A stretch of DNA of 64,000 nucleotides from Flavicella sp964230805. Lineage in GTDB: Bacteria > Bacteroidota > Bacteroidia > Flavobacteriales > Flavobacteriaceae. The stretch covers positions 1 through 64,000 of the forward strand of contig CAXRIA010000034.1 of the NCBI GenBank assembly GCA_964230805.1, given 5' to 3'. The position numbers and the translations under genes are program-made. A model generated the notes under the pieces. That model was not told the DNA's origin and did not search any database. It saw only the letters and a program-made list of their open reading frames with translations. Of the stretch, positions 35,231 through 44,683 are shown one piece after another; the first letter of the stretch is position 1; each line of letters opens with the position of its first letter.

Positions 35231-36532
35231 ATGAAAACAAAAATTACACTTATGGCACTGGCCTTTTCGAGCTTTAGTGCTTTTGCTGCAGAAACAGCAA
35301 ATCAAATAAATGCCGGTGATACCGCGTGGATGCTTATGTCTACGGCGTTGGTGATGATGATGACTCCGGCAGGATTGGCTTTGTTCTATTCAGGCCTTAC
35401 TCAAAATAAATCGGTGTTGAATACCATCGGAATGTCTTTTGTTTCTTTTTGTACGGGAATTATAGCTTGGATTCTTTTGGGCTACAGTTTCGCTTTTTCA
35501 GAAGGAAATGATTTTATTGGTGGGTTTGATTATTTCATGTTAAATGGAATCACACCACAAGACGGAGAGGGAATTCCTCAATTGTTAGACGTAATGTTTC
35601 AAGGGACATTTGCTGCCATTGCGGTTGCCATTGTATCGGGATCTATCATTGAGCGTGTGAAATTTTCTACATGGACAATTTTCTCTTTTTTATGGGTTCT
35701 TTTGGTGTACTCTCCGATATGTCACTGGGTTTGGGGGTCAGAAGGATTTCTTCATGGTGATTTAGATTTTGCCGGAGGGACTGTTATCCATGTAAATGCA
35801 GGAGTTGCCGGTTTGGTGCTTTCATTGGTCTTGGGGAAACGTTTGCACTTAGACGAAGAAAGAAAGCCTTCCTCTATCAAACTGATGATTTTGGGAGCGG
35901 CTTTGTTGTGGTTCGGATGGCATGGATTTAATGGAGGATCTGCCTATGGTGCCAATGGAATTGCAGCAAGTGCGATTTTGACAACAAACGTTGCTGCTTG
36001 TATTGGAGGAATCGTCTGGTTGATTATCGAATGGAAAATTGTTAAAAAGCCAACTTTGATTGGAATGGCTTCAGGAGCAGTCTCTGGATTGGTAGCCATT
36101 ACACCTGCAGCAGGATATGTAGACACCACAGGAGCTTTGGTGATTGGAGCGATTGGTAGTATCGTTGGATATTGGGGAGTTGTAAAATTCAAATCTTTTA
36201 CAGGACACGACGATACATTAGACGCATTTGGGATGCACGGATTGGTGGGAATTGCAGGGGCAATTTTGACAGGGGTTTTTGCGACAAGCGCGGTAAACCC
36301 TGACGGAGCAGGATTGATTGACGGAAACCCATGGCAAGTATTGAAACAATTAAATGCAGTGGGTGCGACCATTGTGTACTCTGCTGTTGCCACGTATTTG
36401 GTGTTCTTATTCGCTTCTAAAATTACGGGAGGTGCACGTATTCATGAAAAACACGAGTTGGAAGGTATGGATGTGAGTTATCATGGAGAATCGCAAATTA
36501 ATATAGACAAACGCAACATCGACAATTTGTAA
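35231..36532 (+). CDS. amtB: Ammonium transporter AmtB
   Basis: A 433-residue inner-membrane protein with a signal peptide (ending FAAE) and about eleven membrane spans. The channel twin-histidine residues are in GGTVIHVNAG and FGMHGLVGIAG, and AFYSGL-like entry motif LALFYSGL is present. It conducts ammonium into the cell for assimilation. No glnK/PII gene is next to it, unlike the usual pair, so any PII partner lies elsewhere. A strong terminator follows. Confidence 0.95.
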   Translation: MKTKITLMALAFSSFSAFAAETANQINAGDTAWMLMSTALVMMMTPAGLALFYSGLTQNKSVLNTIGMSFVSFCTGIIAWILLGYSFAFSEGNDFIGGFDYFMLNGITPQDGEGIPQLLDVMFQGTFAAIAVAIVSGSIIERVKFSTWTIFSFLWVLLVYSPICHWVWGSEGFLHGDLDFAGGTVIHVNAGVAGLVLSLVLGKRLHLDEERKPSSIKLMILGAALLWFGWHGFNGGSAYGANGIAASAILTTNVAACIGGIVWLIIEWKIVKKPTLIGMASGAVSGLVAITPAAGYVDTTGALVIGAIGSIVGYWGVVKFKSFTGHDDTLDAFGMHGLVGIAGAILTGVFATSAVNPDGAGLIDGNPWQVLKQLNAVGATIVYSAVATYLVFLFASKITGGARIHEKHELEGMDVSYHGESQINIDKRNIDNL

Positions 36533-36550
36533 AAAAAATCAAAATAAAAA

Positions 36551-36583
36551 AAACGCCTGTTTTTAGAAACAGGCGTTTTTTTT
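36551..36583 (+). terminator. Terminator of amtB
   Basis: A stem of at least 9 bp (CGCCTGTTT with AAACAGGCG) extended by A-T pairs, ending in eight T residues. Confidence 0.9.
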
Positions 36584-36721
36584 GAATGAAGCTCTTTTAA
36601 ATTTTATTCAAAATATGTGATAATAGCCACCTGTCAAAGACCTTTAAATCTGTGTTAGACATAAAAAAAAATACAGAAAAAAAGGAAAAAGAAGGCCATC
36701 AAAAAATAAACAATTTATGTG

Positions 36722-36729
36722 TAACTTTG
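36722..36729 (+). promoter_or_regulatory. -7 element of metG
   Basis: TAACTTTG matches TAnnTTTG and ends 19 bases before the metG start codon. Confidence 0.55.
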
Positions 36730-36748
36730 CGCTCATTAATACCACCCA

Positions 36749-38803
36749 ATGAACAATCCAAAAAGAATTACCATTACTGCGGCATTGCCCTATACAAATG
36801 GACCTGTCCATATAGGTCATTTGGCAGGGGTTTATGTTCCAGCAGATATATACGCGCGTTATCAAAGAGCCAAAGGCAAAGATGTTGCTTTTGTCTGTGG
36901 TTCTGATGAGCATGGAGTGCCGATTACCATTACTGCAAAAAAAGAAGGAGTTTCTCCACAAGATGTGGTAGACAAATACCATGCAATCATTAAAAAATCT
37001 TTTCAGGATTTTGGAATAACATTTGACAATTATTCACGTACATCGGCTTCTATTCATCACGAAACGGCTTCTAACTTTTTTATGGATTTAGAGAAAAAAG
37101 GAGCGTTTATTGAAAAAGTGGAAGCACAACTTTACGATGCGGAGGCAAAGCAATTTTTGGCAGATCGATTTGTGATAGGAACCTGTCCTAAATGTGGAAA
37201 TGAGGAGAGCTATGGTGATCAGTGTGAAAAATGTGGAACCTCGCACAATGCCACAGATTTGATCCATCCGAAATCTGCGATTTCTGGAAACATTCCTACT
37301 TTAAAAGAAACCAAACATTGGTTTTTGCCTTTGGACAAACACGAGGAATTTTTAAAAGAATGGATTTTAGAAGGGCACAAAAAAGATTGGAAATCGAATG
37401 TGTATGGGCAAGTCAAATCGTGGATTGATGATGGCTTGCGACCAAGAGCCGTTACCCGCGATTTGGATTGGGGGATTCCAGTACCTGCTGAGGGAGGAGA
37501 AGGCAAAGTTTTGTACGTCTGGTTTGATGCGCCTATTGGATACATTTCTTCAACCAAGGAATGGGCATCTAGAGAAGGAAAAGATTGGGAGCCTTATTGG
37601 AAAGATAAAGACACCAAATTGGTTCATTTTATAGGAAAAGACAACATTGTGTTTCACTGCATTATTTTCCCTTCCATGTTAAAAGCACAAGGAGATTATA
37701 TTTTGCCTGACAATGTACCTGCCAATGAGTTCTTAAACTTGGAAGGAAACAAATTGTCTACCTCAAAAAATTGGGCGGTGTGGTTGCATGAATATTTGGA
37801 AGATTTTCCTGAAAAACAAGATGTTTTGCGTTATGTACTTACCGCAAGTGCGCCAGAAACTAAGGATAACGACTTTACTTGGAAGGATTTTCAGGCCAGA
37901 AATAACAACGAATTGGTGGCTATTTTTGGAAACTTTATCAATAGGGTAGTGGTGTTGACAAATAAATACTACCAAGGGATCGTACCAAGTCCGGGAGAAT
38001 TTTTAGCTATTGACGAAGCGACTTTAGAGCAGCTAAAATCGTATCCACAAATTATTTCAAAATCGATAGAGCGTTACCGTTTTCGAGAGGCATTGAGCGA
38101 ATTGATGAATTTTGCACGATTGGGAAACAAATATTTGGCGGACGAAGAGCCTTGGAAAAAAGTAAAAACAGATCCAGAGAGGGTACAAACCATCATGTAT
38201 GTTGCTTTGCAAATTGCCGCAGGTTTGTCTGTGTTATCGGAGCCGTTTTTGCCGTTTACATCGACAAAATTAAAAGAGATTTTAAGCACAGTTTCAAATT
38301 CATGGAATGCTGTTGAGTCAGGAGAAGCGCTACTTCCTGAAGGACATCAAATAGCTAAGGCAGAATTGTTATTTGCAAAAATAGAAGATACTGACATTCA
38401 AAAACAATTGGACAAATTGGAAGCAACGAAATTAGCAAACGAAGCAGAAACTAAAGAAGTGGAAGCACAAAAAGAAACCATTTCTTTTGAAGATTTTTCA
38501 AAGATGGACATTCGTGTGGGAACCATTCTTGAAGCAGAGAAAATGCCAAAGACAAAAAAATTATTGGTGTTGAAAGTGGATACAGGAATGGATGTGCGAA
38601 CCATTGTTTCTGGAATTGCAGAAAGCTTCAAGCCAGAAGATGTTGTTGGTCAGCAAGTTTGCGTGTTGGTAAATTTAGCTCCCCGAAAGCTGAGAGGGGT
38701 AGAAAGCCAAGGAATGATCTTAATGACAGACACCAAAGATGGGAAATTGGCTTTTTTACAACCATCAACAAATGCTGTTGCAAACGGATCTCAGGTGAGT
38801 TAA
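36749..38803 (+). CDS. metG: Methionyl-tRNA synthetase
   Basis: A 684-residue class I synthetase. The HIGH motif is HIGH in GPVHIGHLAG near residue 20, a zinc knuckle CPKC...CEKC lies near 148-165, and the KMSKS loop reads KLSTS near 335. The last 110 residues form the OB-fold tRNA-binding domain (FSKMDIRVGTILEAEKMP). All functional parts are present. It has its own promoter and terminator. Confidence 0.97.
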   Translation: MNNPKRITITAALPYTNGPVHIGHLAGVYVPADIYARYQRAKGKDVAFVCGSDEHGVPITITAKKEGVSPQDVVDKYHAIIKKSFQDFGITFDNYSRTSASIHHETASNFFMDLEKKGAFIEKVEAQLYDAEAKQFLADRFVIGTCPKCGNEESYGDQCEKCGTSHNATDLIHPKSAISGNIPTLKETKHWFLPLDKHEEFLKEWILEGHKKDWKSNVYGQVKSWIDDGLRPRAVTRDLDWGIPVPAEGGEGKVLYVWFDAPIGYISSTKEWASREGKDWEPYWKDKDTKLVHFIGKDNIVFHCIIFPSMLKAQGDYILPDNVPANEFLNLEGNKLSTSKNWAVWLHEYLEDFPEKQDVLRYVLTASAPETKDNDFTWKDFQARNNNELVAIFGNFINRVVVLTNKYYQGIVPSPGEFLAIDEATLEQLKSYPQIISKSIERYRFREALSELMNFARLGNKYLADEEPWKKVKTDPERVQTIMYVALQIAAGLSVLSEPFLPFTSTKLKEILSTVSNSWNAVESGEALLPEGHQIAKAELLFAKIEDTDIQKQLDKLEATKLANEAETKEVEAQKETISFEDFSKMDIRVGTILEAEKMPKTKKLLVLKVDTGMDVRTIVSGIAESFKPEDVVGQQVCVLVNLAPRKLRGVESQGMILMTDTKDGKLAFLQPSTNAVANGSQVS

Positions 38804-38823
38804 AACTACTTTTACAAATTAAT

Positions 38824-38857
38824 AAAACCTGCTATTTTTTAAAATAGCAGGTTTTAT
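38824..38857 (+). terminator. Terminator of metG
   Basis: A perfect 15-bp stem (AAAACCTGCTATTTT with AAAATAGCAGGTTTT) with a 2-base loop. The next 155 bases hold no gene or other signal I can support. Confidence 0.85.
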
Positions 38858-39012
38858 ATTTTTAAGTCGTTTCATGATAAACAGATTTTAGTAAAAAATT
38901 GAAATCGAGGAGACGGTTTTAAAACAAAAAAGAGAGGAATTTAGGAGATTTGTAATTGTTATTCACCCTATGCACCATTTAGAGAGCTCAAAAAGAGGTA
39001 TTTTAAACTTTT

Positions 39013-39357
39013 TTAGTTTAGAGAAAAACTGTATTCCATTCTTTTCATGATATTTATTTTGAAAGGTTTTAAACTGAATAAATCTTTTAGTTCTCTGAGT
39101 TCATGGTAAGTTAGAGTCAGTGTTAAACATTGGAATCCAGTTGGAATCGCAATTTTTTGACAGCTGCAAGATTTATCTGTTCGATGTTCATCAATAATGT
39201 TTTTTAGATCAAGAACATAGTTCGTAAATGTTTCAAAACTTTTTAGTGTGAAGGTGAAATTTAAGTTCTTGTAAACAACATGGTACTCATCAAAATATTG
39301 CTTTTTTGAAATGATACCATTTGTTGTCATGTTTAAGATTGTAATGTCTGAAGTCAT
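39013..39357 (-). CDS. Hypothetical protein
   Basis: A 114-residue soluble protein with a YHVVYKNLNFTFTL segment, a Cys-Ser-Cys pair and a helical end (TYHELRELKDLFSL). It resembles small Bacteroidota proteins of the DUF6686 type, but this is a weak, remembered match. The ATG at 39357 is chosen because an exact -7 element lies 17 bases upstream; the longer frame from 39426 would overlap that promoter. Confidence 0.6.
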   Translation of the reverse strand: MTSDITILNMTTNGIISKKQYFDEYHVVYKNLNFTFTLKSFETFTNYVLDLKNIIDEHRTDKSCSCQKIAIPTGFQCLTLTLTYHELRELKDLFSLKPFKINIMKRMEYSFSLN

Positions 39358-39373
39358 GGGGAAAATATTTATA

Positions 39374-39381
39374 CAAAGATA
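39374..39381 (-). promoter_or_regulatory. -7 element of the gene ending at 39013
   Basis: TATCTTTG on the minus strand, an exact TAnnTTTG match. The same sequence precedes sdhC and the Rrf2 gene. Confidence 0.5.
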
Positions 39382-39454
39382 AATATTATTTTTATTAAGT
39401 CTAAATAAATGGTTAATTTTCTCCATTATAGTAGGTAAAGACTAATTCATGTAG

Positions 39455-39462
39455 TATTTTTG
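39455..39462 (+). promoter_or_regulatory. -7 element of sufS
   Basis: TATTTTTG matches TAnnTTTG and lies 20 bases before the sufS ATG. Confidence 0.5.
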
Positions 39463-39482
39463 CAATTCAAACGAGTAGTTCT

Positions 39483-40697
39483 ATGATTGATATTCAAAAG
39501 ATAAGAGCAGATTTCCCCATTTTACAAGAACAGGTAAATGGAAAGCCTTTGGTGTATTTTGACAATGCGGCAACCAATCAAAAGCCCCAAGTAGTTATTG
39601 ATGCGATTGTCAATTATTATTCCAAGTACAATGCCAATATCCACAGAGGCGTACATACCTTGAGTCAAGTAGCAACCGATGCTTATGAGCAAGCACGAGA
39701 GAAGGTTCAAAAACACTTCAATGCAAAAAAATTATTTGAAATTATTTTAACAGCAGGAACTACCCATAGCATCAATATTGTAGCAAGTGGTTTTACGGCT
39801 TTGTTGAAAAAAGGAGATCATATTATTGTCTCTGCATTGGAACATCACTCCAATATTGTGCCGTGGCAAATGCTTTGTGAACGAACAGGAGCAGAACTCA
39901 AAGTAATTCCAATTAATGAAGCAGGAGAATTACAGATGGAGGTTTATGAAAAGATGCTTTCAGAGAAAACAAAAATTGTTTTTGCCAATCATGTCTCCAA
40001 TGCTTTGGGAACGATCAATCCCATAGAAGAAATTATTGAAAAGGCCCATGCAGTGGGAGCTGCCGTTTTGATTGATGGAGCGCAAGCATGTCCGCACATC
40101 AAACCAGATTTACAGCAATTGGATGTAGATTTTTATGTAGCTTCTGGCCATAAGTTATGTGGGCCTACAGGTGTGGGAGTTCTCTATGGAAAAGAAGCCT
40201 GGTTGAATAAATTACCTCCCTATCAAGGCGGAGGAGAAATGATTGAGACCGTAAGTTTTGAAAAAACCACCTATGCGGGATTGCCACATAAGTTTGAAGC
40301 TGGAACCCCTAATATTGTAGGAGGAATTGCCTTAGGAGTGGCGCTCGATTACATGAATCAAGTAGGTTTTGAAAACATCGCCTCCTATGAAGAAGAATTG
40401 CTGCAATATGCTACGAAAAAACTTTCAGAAATTGAAGGGTTACGCATTTATGGGACTTCTGCAAAAAAAGCCGCAGTAATTTCTTTCAACATCGAAGGAG
40501 TACATCCGTTTGATATCGGAAGTATTTTAGATAAATTTGGGATCGCTGTTCGTACGGGACATCATTGTACTCAGCCCATCATGAGTTATTACAATATTCC
40601 CGGAACCGTAAGAGCATCGTTTTCATTTTACAATACCAAAGAAGAGATTGATGTTTTAGTGGCTGCTGTAAAAAAGGCACAAATGATGTTGTCATAA
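39483..40697 (+). CDS. sufS: Cysteine desulfurase SufS
   Basis: A 404-residue PLP enzyme of the group II cysteine desulfurases. The PLP Lys is residue 224 in SGHKLCGPTG and the catalytic Cys is residue 362 in RTGHHCTQP. HALEHHSN-type motif (SALEHHSNIVPWQ) is present. It supplies sulfur for Fe-S assembly. The rest of a suf cluster is not next to it. The 170 bases after it, up to the RNase HI gene, hold no feature I can support. Confidence 0.95.
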   Translation: MIDIQKIRADFPILQEQVNGKPLVYFDNAATNQKPQVVIDAIVNYYSKYNANIHRGVHTLSQVATDAYEQAREKVQKHFNAKKLFEIILTAGTTHSINIVASGFTALLKKGDHIIVSALEHHSNIVPWQMLCERTGAELKVIPINEAGELQMEVYEKMLSEKTKIVFANHVSNALGTINPIEEIIEKAHAVGAAVLIDGAQACPHIKPDLQQLDVDFYVASGHKLCGPTGVGVLYGKEAWLNKLPPYQGGGEMIETVSFEKTTYAGLPHKFEAGTPNIVGGIALGVALDYMNQVGFENIASYEEELLQYATKKLSEIEGLRIYGTSAKKAAVISFNIEGVHPFDIGSILDKFGIAVRTGHHCTQPIMSYYNIPGTVRASFSFYNTKEEIDVLVAAVKKAQMMLS

Positions 40698-40867
40698 GTA
40701 CTCTGTAGTATTAAAAAAACATAGTGAATGCACTGTAGCTATGCTGTCTTCTGTTTTTTTAATTCCAGCTGTGATAGCCTTTGATGGTACGTTTCGCCTC
40801 ATCAGGGCGTTCGCTGAAAGTGTAAAATAGTGCAGACAAGAGTCAGTCTGTACAAAGCAACACGTTG

Positions 40868-41500
40868 CTATTTTCTTCCAAAATCCGCAGGAATTTCTCC
40901 CCAAGCTTTCGTTTCCCACTTGAGAATAGGGTTTTTATACGTGTTGGTTTTCAACCAGTCCTCTGCGCGTTTGATTAGGTCAAACAAAATTTTGGTTTCT
41001 TCATTTTGAGGAAGTTTTGTCTTGCATTTTTTTTGTCTTACCCACGACATAGCGATTTTAGAATCTGAATAAAGAGGCATCATGGGTTGTTTTTTTTGTG
41101 ACAGCCATGCCAAACCATGTACCAAAGCTAAAAATTCCCCAATATTATTGGTGCCTGATTTGTAGGGACCTTGATGAAACAAGGAGGTGCTTGTTGATGT
41201 GGCAACACCTCGGTATTCCATCATGCCCGGATTTCCGCTACAAGCAGCGTCTACCGCAATGCTGTTCATGATAGGTTTTCCAAAAGCAGCTTTTTCAGAA
41301 GGCGTCAATTCTTTTTTTTGGGTTGTTTTGCCTTTGTAATCTTGGTAGTTTCCTTTGAAGGCCTTTTCTGCTGATTTTTGATCGACAAAAGATTTGTATT
41401 TCGCACCGGCATACCCTTCAATCTGTTTTTTGCAAACAGGCCATGAGGTAAAAATCCCTCTTTGCTTGCCTTCCCATACCACGTAATATTTTTTTGCCAT
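40868..41500 (-). CDS. rnhA: Ribonuclease HI with N-terminal viroplasmin domain
   Basis: A 210-residue protein. Residues 1-50 (KYYVVWEGKQRGIFTSW, YKSFVDQKSAEKAF) are a viroplasmin/RNase H1 N-terminal domain that binds RNA-DNA hybrids. The RNase H domain has its acidic residues at Asp84, Glu122 and Asp146. It cuts RNA in hybrids. This two-part form is common in Bacteroidota and does not point to a virus. Confidence 0.9.
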   Translation of the reverse strand: MAKKYYVVWEGKQRGIFTSWPVCKKQIEGYAGAKYKSFVDQKSAEKAFKGNYQDYKGKTTQKKELTPSEKAAFGKPIMNSIAVDAACSGNPGMMEYRGVATSTSTSLFHQGPYKSGTNNIGEFLALVHGLAWLSQKKQPMMPLYSDSKIAMSWVRQKKCKTKLPQNEETKILFDLIKRAEDWLKTNTYKNPILKWETKAWGEIPADFGRK

Positions 41501-41579
41501 TGAATTTTAAAATTTAGAAGTGATTGGACACATTCAAAGAACGCCAAAAAAACCTGAGTGAATTTATGAAAATCAAATG

Positions 41580-42143
41580 CTATTTCAAAATGGTATGTTC
41601 AATCACTTCTGGAAAATATCTTTGTTCTAGTTGGTGAATTTTTTCGGCAATATCCTCTGGAGTGTCGTTTTGTGAAACAGCAGTTTTGGCTTGGTAAATG
41701 ATTTCACCTTCATCGTAATTTTCGTTGACTTTGTGAATGGTGATGCCAGTTTCAGTTTCATTCATGTCCCGAACCGCTTTGTGGACGTTCATGCCGTACA
41801 TTCCTTTTCCCCCAAATTTGGGAAGAAGCGCAGGGTGAATGTTGATAATGTTGTTTGGAAATTCGTTTAAGATATTTTGAGGGATTTTTAATAAAAAACC
41901 CGCCAATACAATCCAATCGGCCTGATCTTTTAATAACTCAATTACCTTTAAACTTTCGTAAAAATCTGTTTTCGGAAAATAATAACTGGGAATTTCCAAT
42001 CTTTTCGCTCGTTCAAAAACCTTCGCTTGACGTCGATTGCACACAATACAAGAAACACTGATTTTTGGATGATTTTTGAAATAGTGAACAATGTTTTCGG
42101 CATTGCTTCCTGAACCAGAAGCTAAAATGGCAATTCGTATCAT
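41580..42143 (-). CDS. purN: Phosphoribosylglycinamide formyltransferase
   Basis: A 187-residue enzyme of purine synthesis that formylates GAR using 10-formyl-THF. The phosphate loop ASGSGSNAENI is at residues 8-18 and the catalytic His is in NIHPALLP, with an Asp later in DEGEI. The ATG at 42143 is used rather than a TTG three codons earlier. It is divergent from acpP. An exact -7 match (42150-42157, minus strand) lies only 6 bases from the ATG, so the message could be nearly leaderless. Confidence 0.93.
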   Translation of the reverse strand: MIRIAILASGSGSNAENIVHYFKNHPKISVSCIVCNRRQAKVFERAKRLEIPSYYFPKTDFYESLKVIELLKDQADWIVLAGFLLKIPQNILNEFPNNIINIHPALLPKFGGKGMYGMNVHKAVRDMNETETGITIHKVNENYDEGEIIYQAKTAVSQNDTPEDIAEKIHQLEQRYFPEVIEHTILK

Positions 42144-42278
42144 AAAAGGCAAAATTATTCATTACAAAAGAAGTAATAATTATCAATTAATCAGCGAAGT
42201 TAGCCAAAAAATTAAAGATTATTTTTTACATTCGTGGTACATTTTTGTGGTAAATCCTTTTTTTAATCGAAAGTTTAT

Positions 42279-42286
42279 TATTTTTG
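42279..42286 (+). promoter_or_regulatory. -7 element of acpP-fabF
   Basis: TATTTTTG matches TAnnTTTG and lies 30 bases before the acpP start. Confidence 0.55.
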
Positions 42287-42316
42287 CCACGATTTAAAAT
42301 TTAAAACAAAAAAATT

Positions 42317-42553
42317 ATGTCAGACATTGCATCAAGAGTAAAAGCAATCATCGTTGATAAATTAGGCGTTGATGAAAATGAAGTAACTACTGAAGCAAGC
42401 TTCACAAACGATTTAGGAGCAGATTCATTGGATACTGTGGAGTTGATTATGGAATTCGAAAAAGAATTCGATATCCAAATTCCAGATGATCAAGCAGAGA
42501 ACATTGGAACTGTAGGTCAAGCAGTGAGCTATATTGAAGAAGCAAAAAAGTAA
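42317..42553 (+). CDS. acpP: Acyl carrier protein
   Basis: A 78-residue acidic protein with the phosphopantetheine-attachment Ser37 in GADSLDTVEL. It carries growing acyl chains in fatty-acid synthesis. The fabF gene follows after 7 bases and rnc 6 bases after that, the standard bacterial order. Confidence 0.97.
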   Translation: MSDIASRVKAIIVDKLGVDENEVTTEASFTNDLGADSLDTVELIMEFEKEFDIQIPDDQAENIGTVGQAVSYIEEAKK

Positions 42554-42560
42554 GACTTTT

Positions 42561-43811
42561 ATGGAGTTAAAACGAGTTGTCGTAACTGGACTTGGTGCAT
42601 TGACGCCAATCGGTAATACTATTGAAGAATATTGGAATGGACTAGTCAATGGTGTCAGCGGAGCTGCACCAATCACTAACTTTGATGCTGCCAAGTTCAA
42701 AACTCGTTTTGCTTGTGAATTAAAAGACTTTGATGTGAATCAATTTATTCACAGGAAAGAGGCCAGAAAGATGGATAGGTTCACTCAGTTTGCGATGGTC
42801 GCTTCTGATGAGGCTATTGCAGATGCTGGAATCACTCCTGAGAATGTTGATACAGATCGAGTTGGAGTCATCTGGGGAGCTGGAATTGGAGGAATTGACA
42901 CATTTGAGCGACAAGTTTTAGACTTTGGTGCGGGTGATGGAACTCCAAAATTCAATCCTTTTTTTATTCCAAAAATGATTGCAGATATTGCACCAGGAAT
43001 GATTTCTATCAAACACGGCTTTAGAGGACCAAATTTCACAACCGTGTCGGCCTGTGCCTCTTCAGCAAATGCATTGATAGATGCTTTGAATTATATCCGT
43101 TTGGGGTATGCTGATGTCATTGTTTCAGGAGGTTCTGAAGCAGCAATCACACAATCAGGTATGGGAGGTTTTAATGCTTTGCATGCCCTTTCCACAAGAA
43201 ATGATGATCCAAAAACAGCATCGAGACCCTTTGATAAAGACCGTGAAGGTTTTGTAATGGGGGAAGGTGCAGGAGCGTTAATTCTTGAAGAATATGAACA
43301 CGCGGTGGCTCGAGGTGCAAAAATTTATGCAGAAGTAGCAGGAGGTGGTTTGTCTGCCGATGCACATCATTTAACAGCACCACATCCAGATGGTCTTGGC
43401 GCAAAAAATGTGATGTTGAACTGCTTGAAAGATGCAGGCGTAGCACTTGAAGAAGTTGATGCTATCAATGTTCATGGAACCTCTACTCCGTTAGGAGATG
43501 TAGCAGAAACCAAAGCGATCAAAGATGTTTTTGGTGAGCACGCCTACAACATCAATATCAATTCAACCAAATCAATGACCGGGCACTTACTCGGTGCAGC
43601 GGGTGCTATCGAAGCCATTGCTTCAGTATTGGCAATGAAGCATGGAATTGTACCGCCGACGATCAATCATCAGACACCTGATGAAAGAATTGACAATGAT
43701 TTGAACTTTACATTGAATAAGGCCCAAAAAAGAGACATCAAAATAGCCATGAGTAATACTTTTGGTTTTGGTGGTCACAATGCGTGTCTTTTGATCAAAA
43801 AATTAGACTAA
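42561..43811 (+). CDS. fabF: 3-oxoacyl-ACP synthase II
   Basis: A 416-residue condensing enzyme. The catalytic Cys165 is in SACASSAN and the two His residues are in VHGTSTPLGD and SMTGHLLGAAG. The ATG at 42561 starts the family-typical MELKRVVVTGLGALTPIG. It elongates acyl-ACP chains. Translation is probably coupled to acpP. Confidence 0.97.
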   Translation: MELKRVVVTGLGALTPIGNTIEEYWNGLVNGVSGAAPITNFDAAKFKTRFACELKDFDVNQFIHRKEARKMDRFTQFAMVASDEAIADAGITPENVDTDRVGVIWGAGIGGIDTFERQVLDFGAGDGTPKFNPFFIPKMIADIAPGMISIKHGFRGPNFTTVSACASSANALIDALNYIRLGYADVIVSGGSEAAITQSGMGGFNALHALSTRNDDPKTASRPFDKDREGFVMGEGAGALILEEYEHAVARGAKIYAEVAGGGLSADAHHLTAPHPDGLGAKNVMLNCLKDAGVALEEVDAINVHGTSTPLGDVAETKAIKDVFGEHAYNININSTKSMTGHLLGAAGAIEAIASVLAMKHGIVPPTINHQTPDERIDNDLNFTLNKAQKRDIKIAMSNTFGFGGHNACLLIKKLD

Positions 43812-43817
43812 TCACTT

Positions 43818-44558
43818 TTGAAATTCATTCGTAAAATCATACAACCTCCAAAACAAAAAGAAGAGGTGTTTTATGGTGAATTGAAAAAAGTATTAGGTTT
43901 TCGTCCCAGAAATATTTCATTTTATGAGAGAGCCTTCACTCATAGATCTATTAAGATTGTGGATGAAAATGGCATGCCAGTCAATTATGAAAGGCTCGAG
44001 TTTTTGGGAGATGCCATGTTGGGGTCTATTATTGCTGCGTTCTTATATAAAATGGCACCTGATGGAGACGAAGGTTATTTGACACAAATGCGCTCAAAAA
44101 TTGTGAGTAGGAAGCAATTGAATAGTTTGGGTGTTGAGCTAAATCTAATTCGATTTGTAAAGAGCAATATTGCGAACAACCGAATCGGTCAAAACATTCA
44201 CGGAAATATTTTTGAGGCCTTGATAGGCGCTATCTTTTTAGACAGAGGGTATTTGTACTGTGAGAAATTTATTCAAAAAAAAGTAATTGATCGCTATATA
44301 GATCTTCCCGCGTTGGAAAATAAAATAGCTAGCTACAAAGGACTTATCATTGAATGGTGCCAAAAAACCAAAAAGACCTTAGATTTTGAAACCTATGAAG
44401 ATTCAGGTAATGAATCCATTCGGCACTACAGTGTCAAATTAAAAATCAATGGCAAAATTGCCGCAAAGGGACGAGCAACTTCCAAGAAAAAAGCAGAAGA
44501 GATAGCCGCGAGAAGAATTTATTTTATCAACCAAAACGAGATTCTAAAAAACAGCTAG
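43818..44558 (+). CDS. rnc: Ribonuclease III
   Basis: A 246-residue dsRNA endonuclease. The RNase III signature ERLEFLGDAML is near residues 56-66 and the second acidic site is in GNIFEALIGAIFLD. A double-stranded RNA-binding domain fills the C-terminal 75 residues, ending AAKGRATSKKKAEEIAA. Start is TTG, 6 bases after fabF, with an N-terminal basic extension. Confidence 0.95.
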   Translation: MKFIRKIIQPPKQKEEVFYGELKKVLGFRPRNISFYERAFTHRSIKIVDENGMPVNYERLEFLGDAMLGSIIAAFLYKMAPDGDEGYLTQMRSKIVSRKQLNSLGVELNLIRFVKSNIANNRIGQNIHGNIFEALIGAIFLDRGYLYCEKFIQKKVIDRYIDLPALENKIASYKGLIIEWCQKTKKTLDFETYEDSGNESIRHYSVKLKINGKIAAKGRATSKKKAEEIAARRIYFINQNEILKNS

Positions 44559-44683
44559 TGGCTACAACGTTTTCGTATGTTTTTTTCACCATTCACAAAA
44601 CAATAACTAACTTAGCCACTTGTATGCCGTTTCAAGGGAAATCGTCGGCACGCTGTGTTTTTCGAATGTAAAAAATTCTATTT

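Noticed and set aside
40692..40919. 75-codon antisense frame after sufS
   Set aside because: It overlaps the end of the RNase HI gene in another frame, matches no family I know and has no promoter; most likely chance.
40868..41500. Viroplasmin domain as a sign of a viral or prophage gene
   Set aside because: RNase HI with this N-terminal domain is common in Bacteroidota; no phage genes are nearby.
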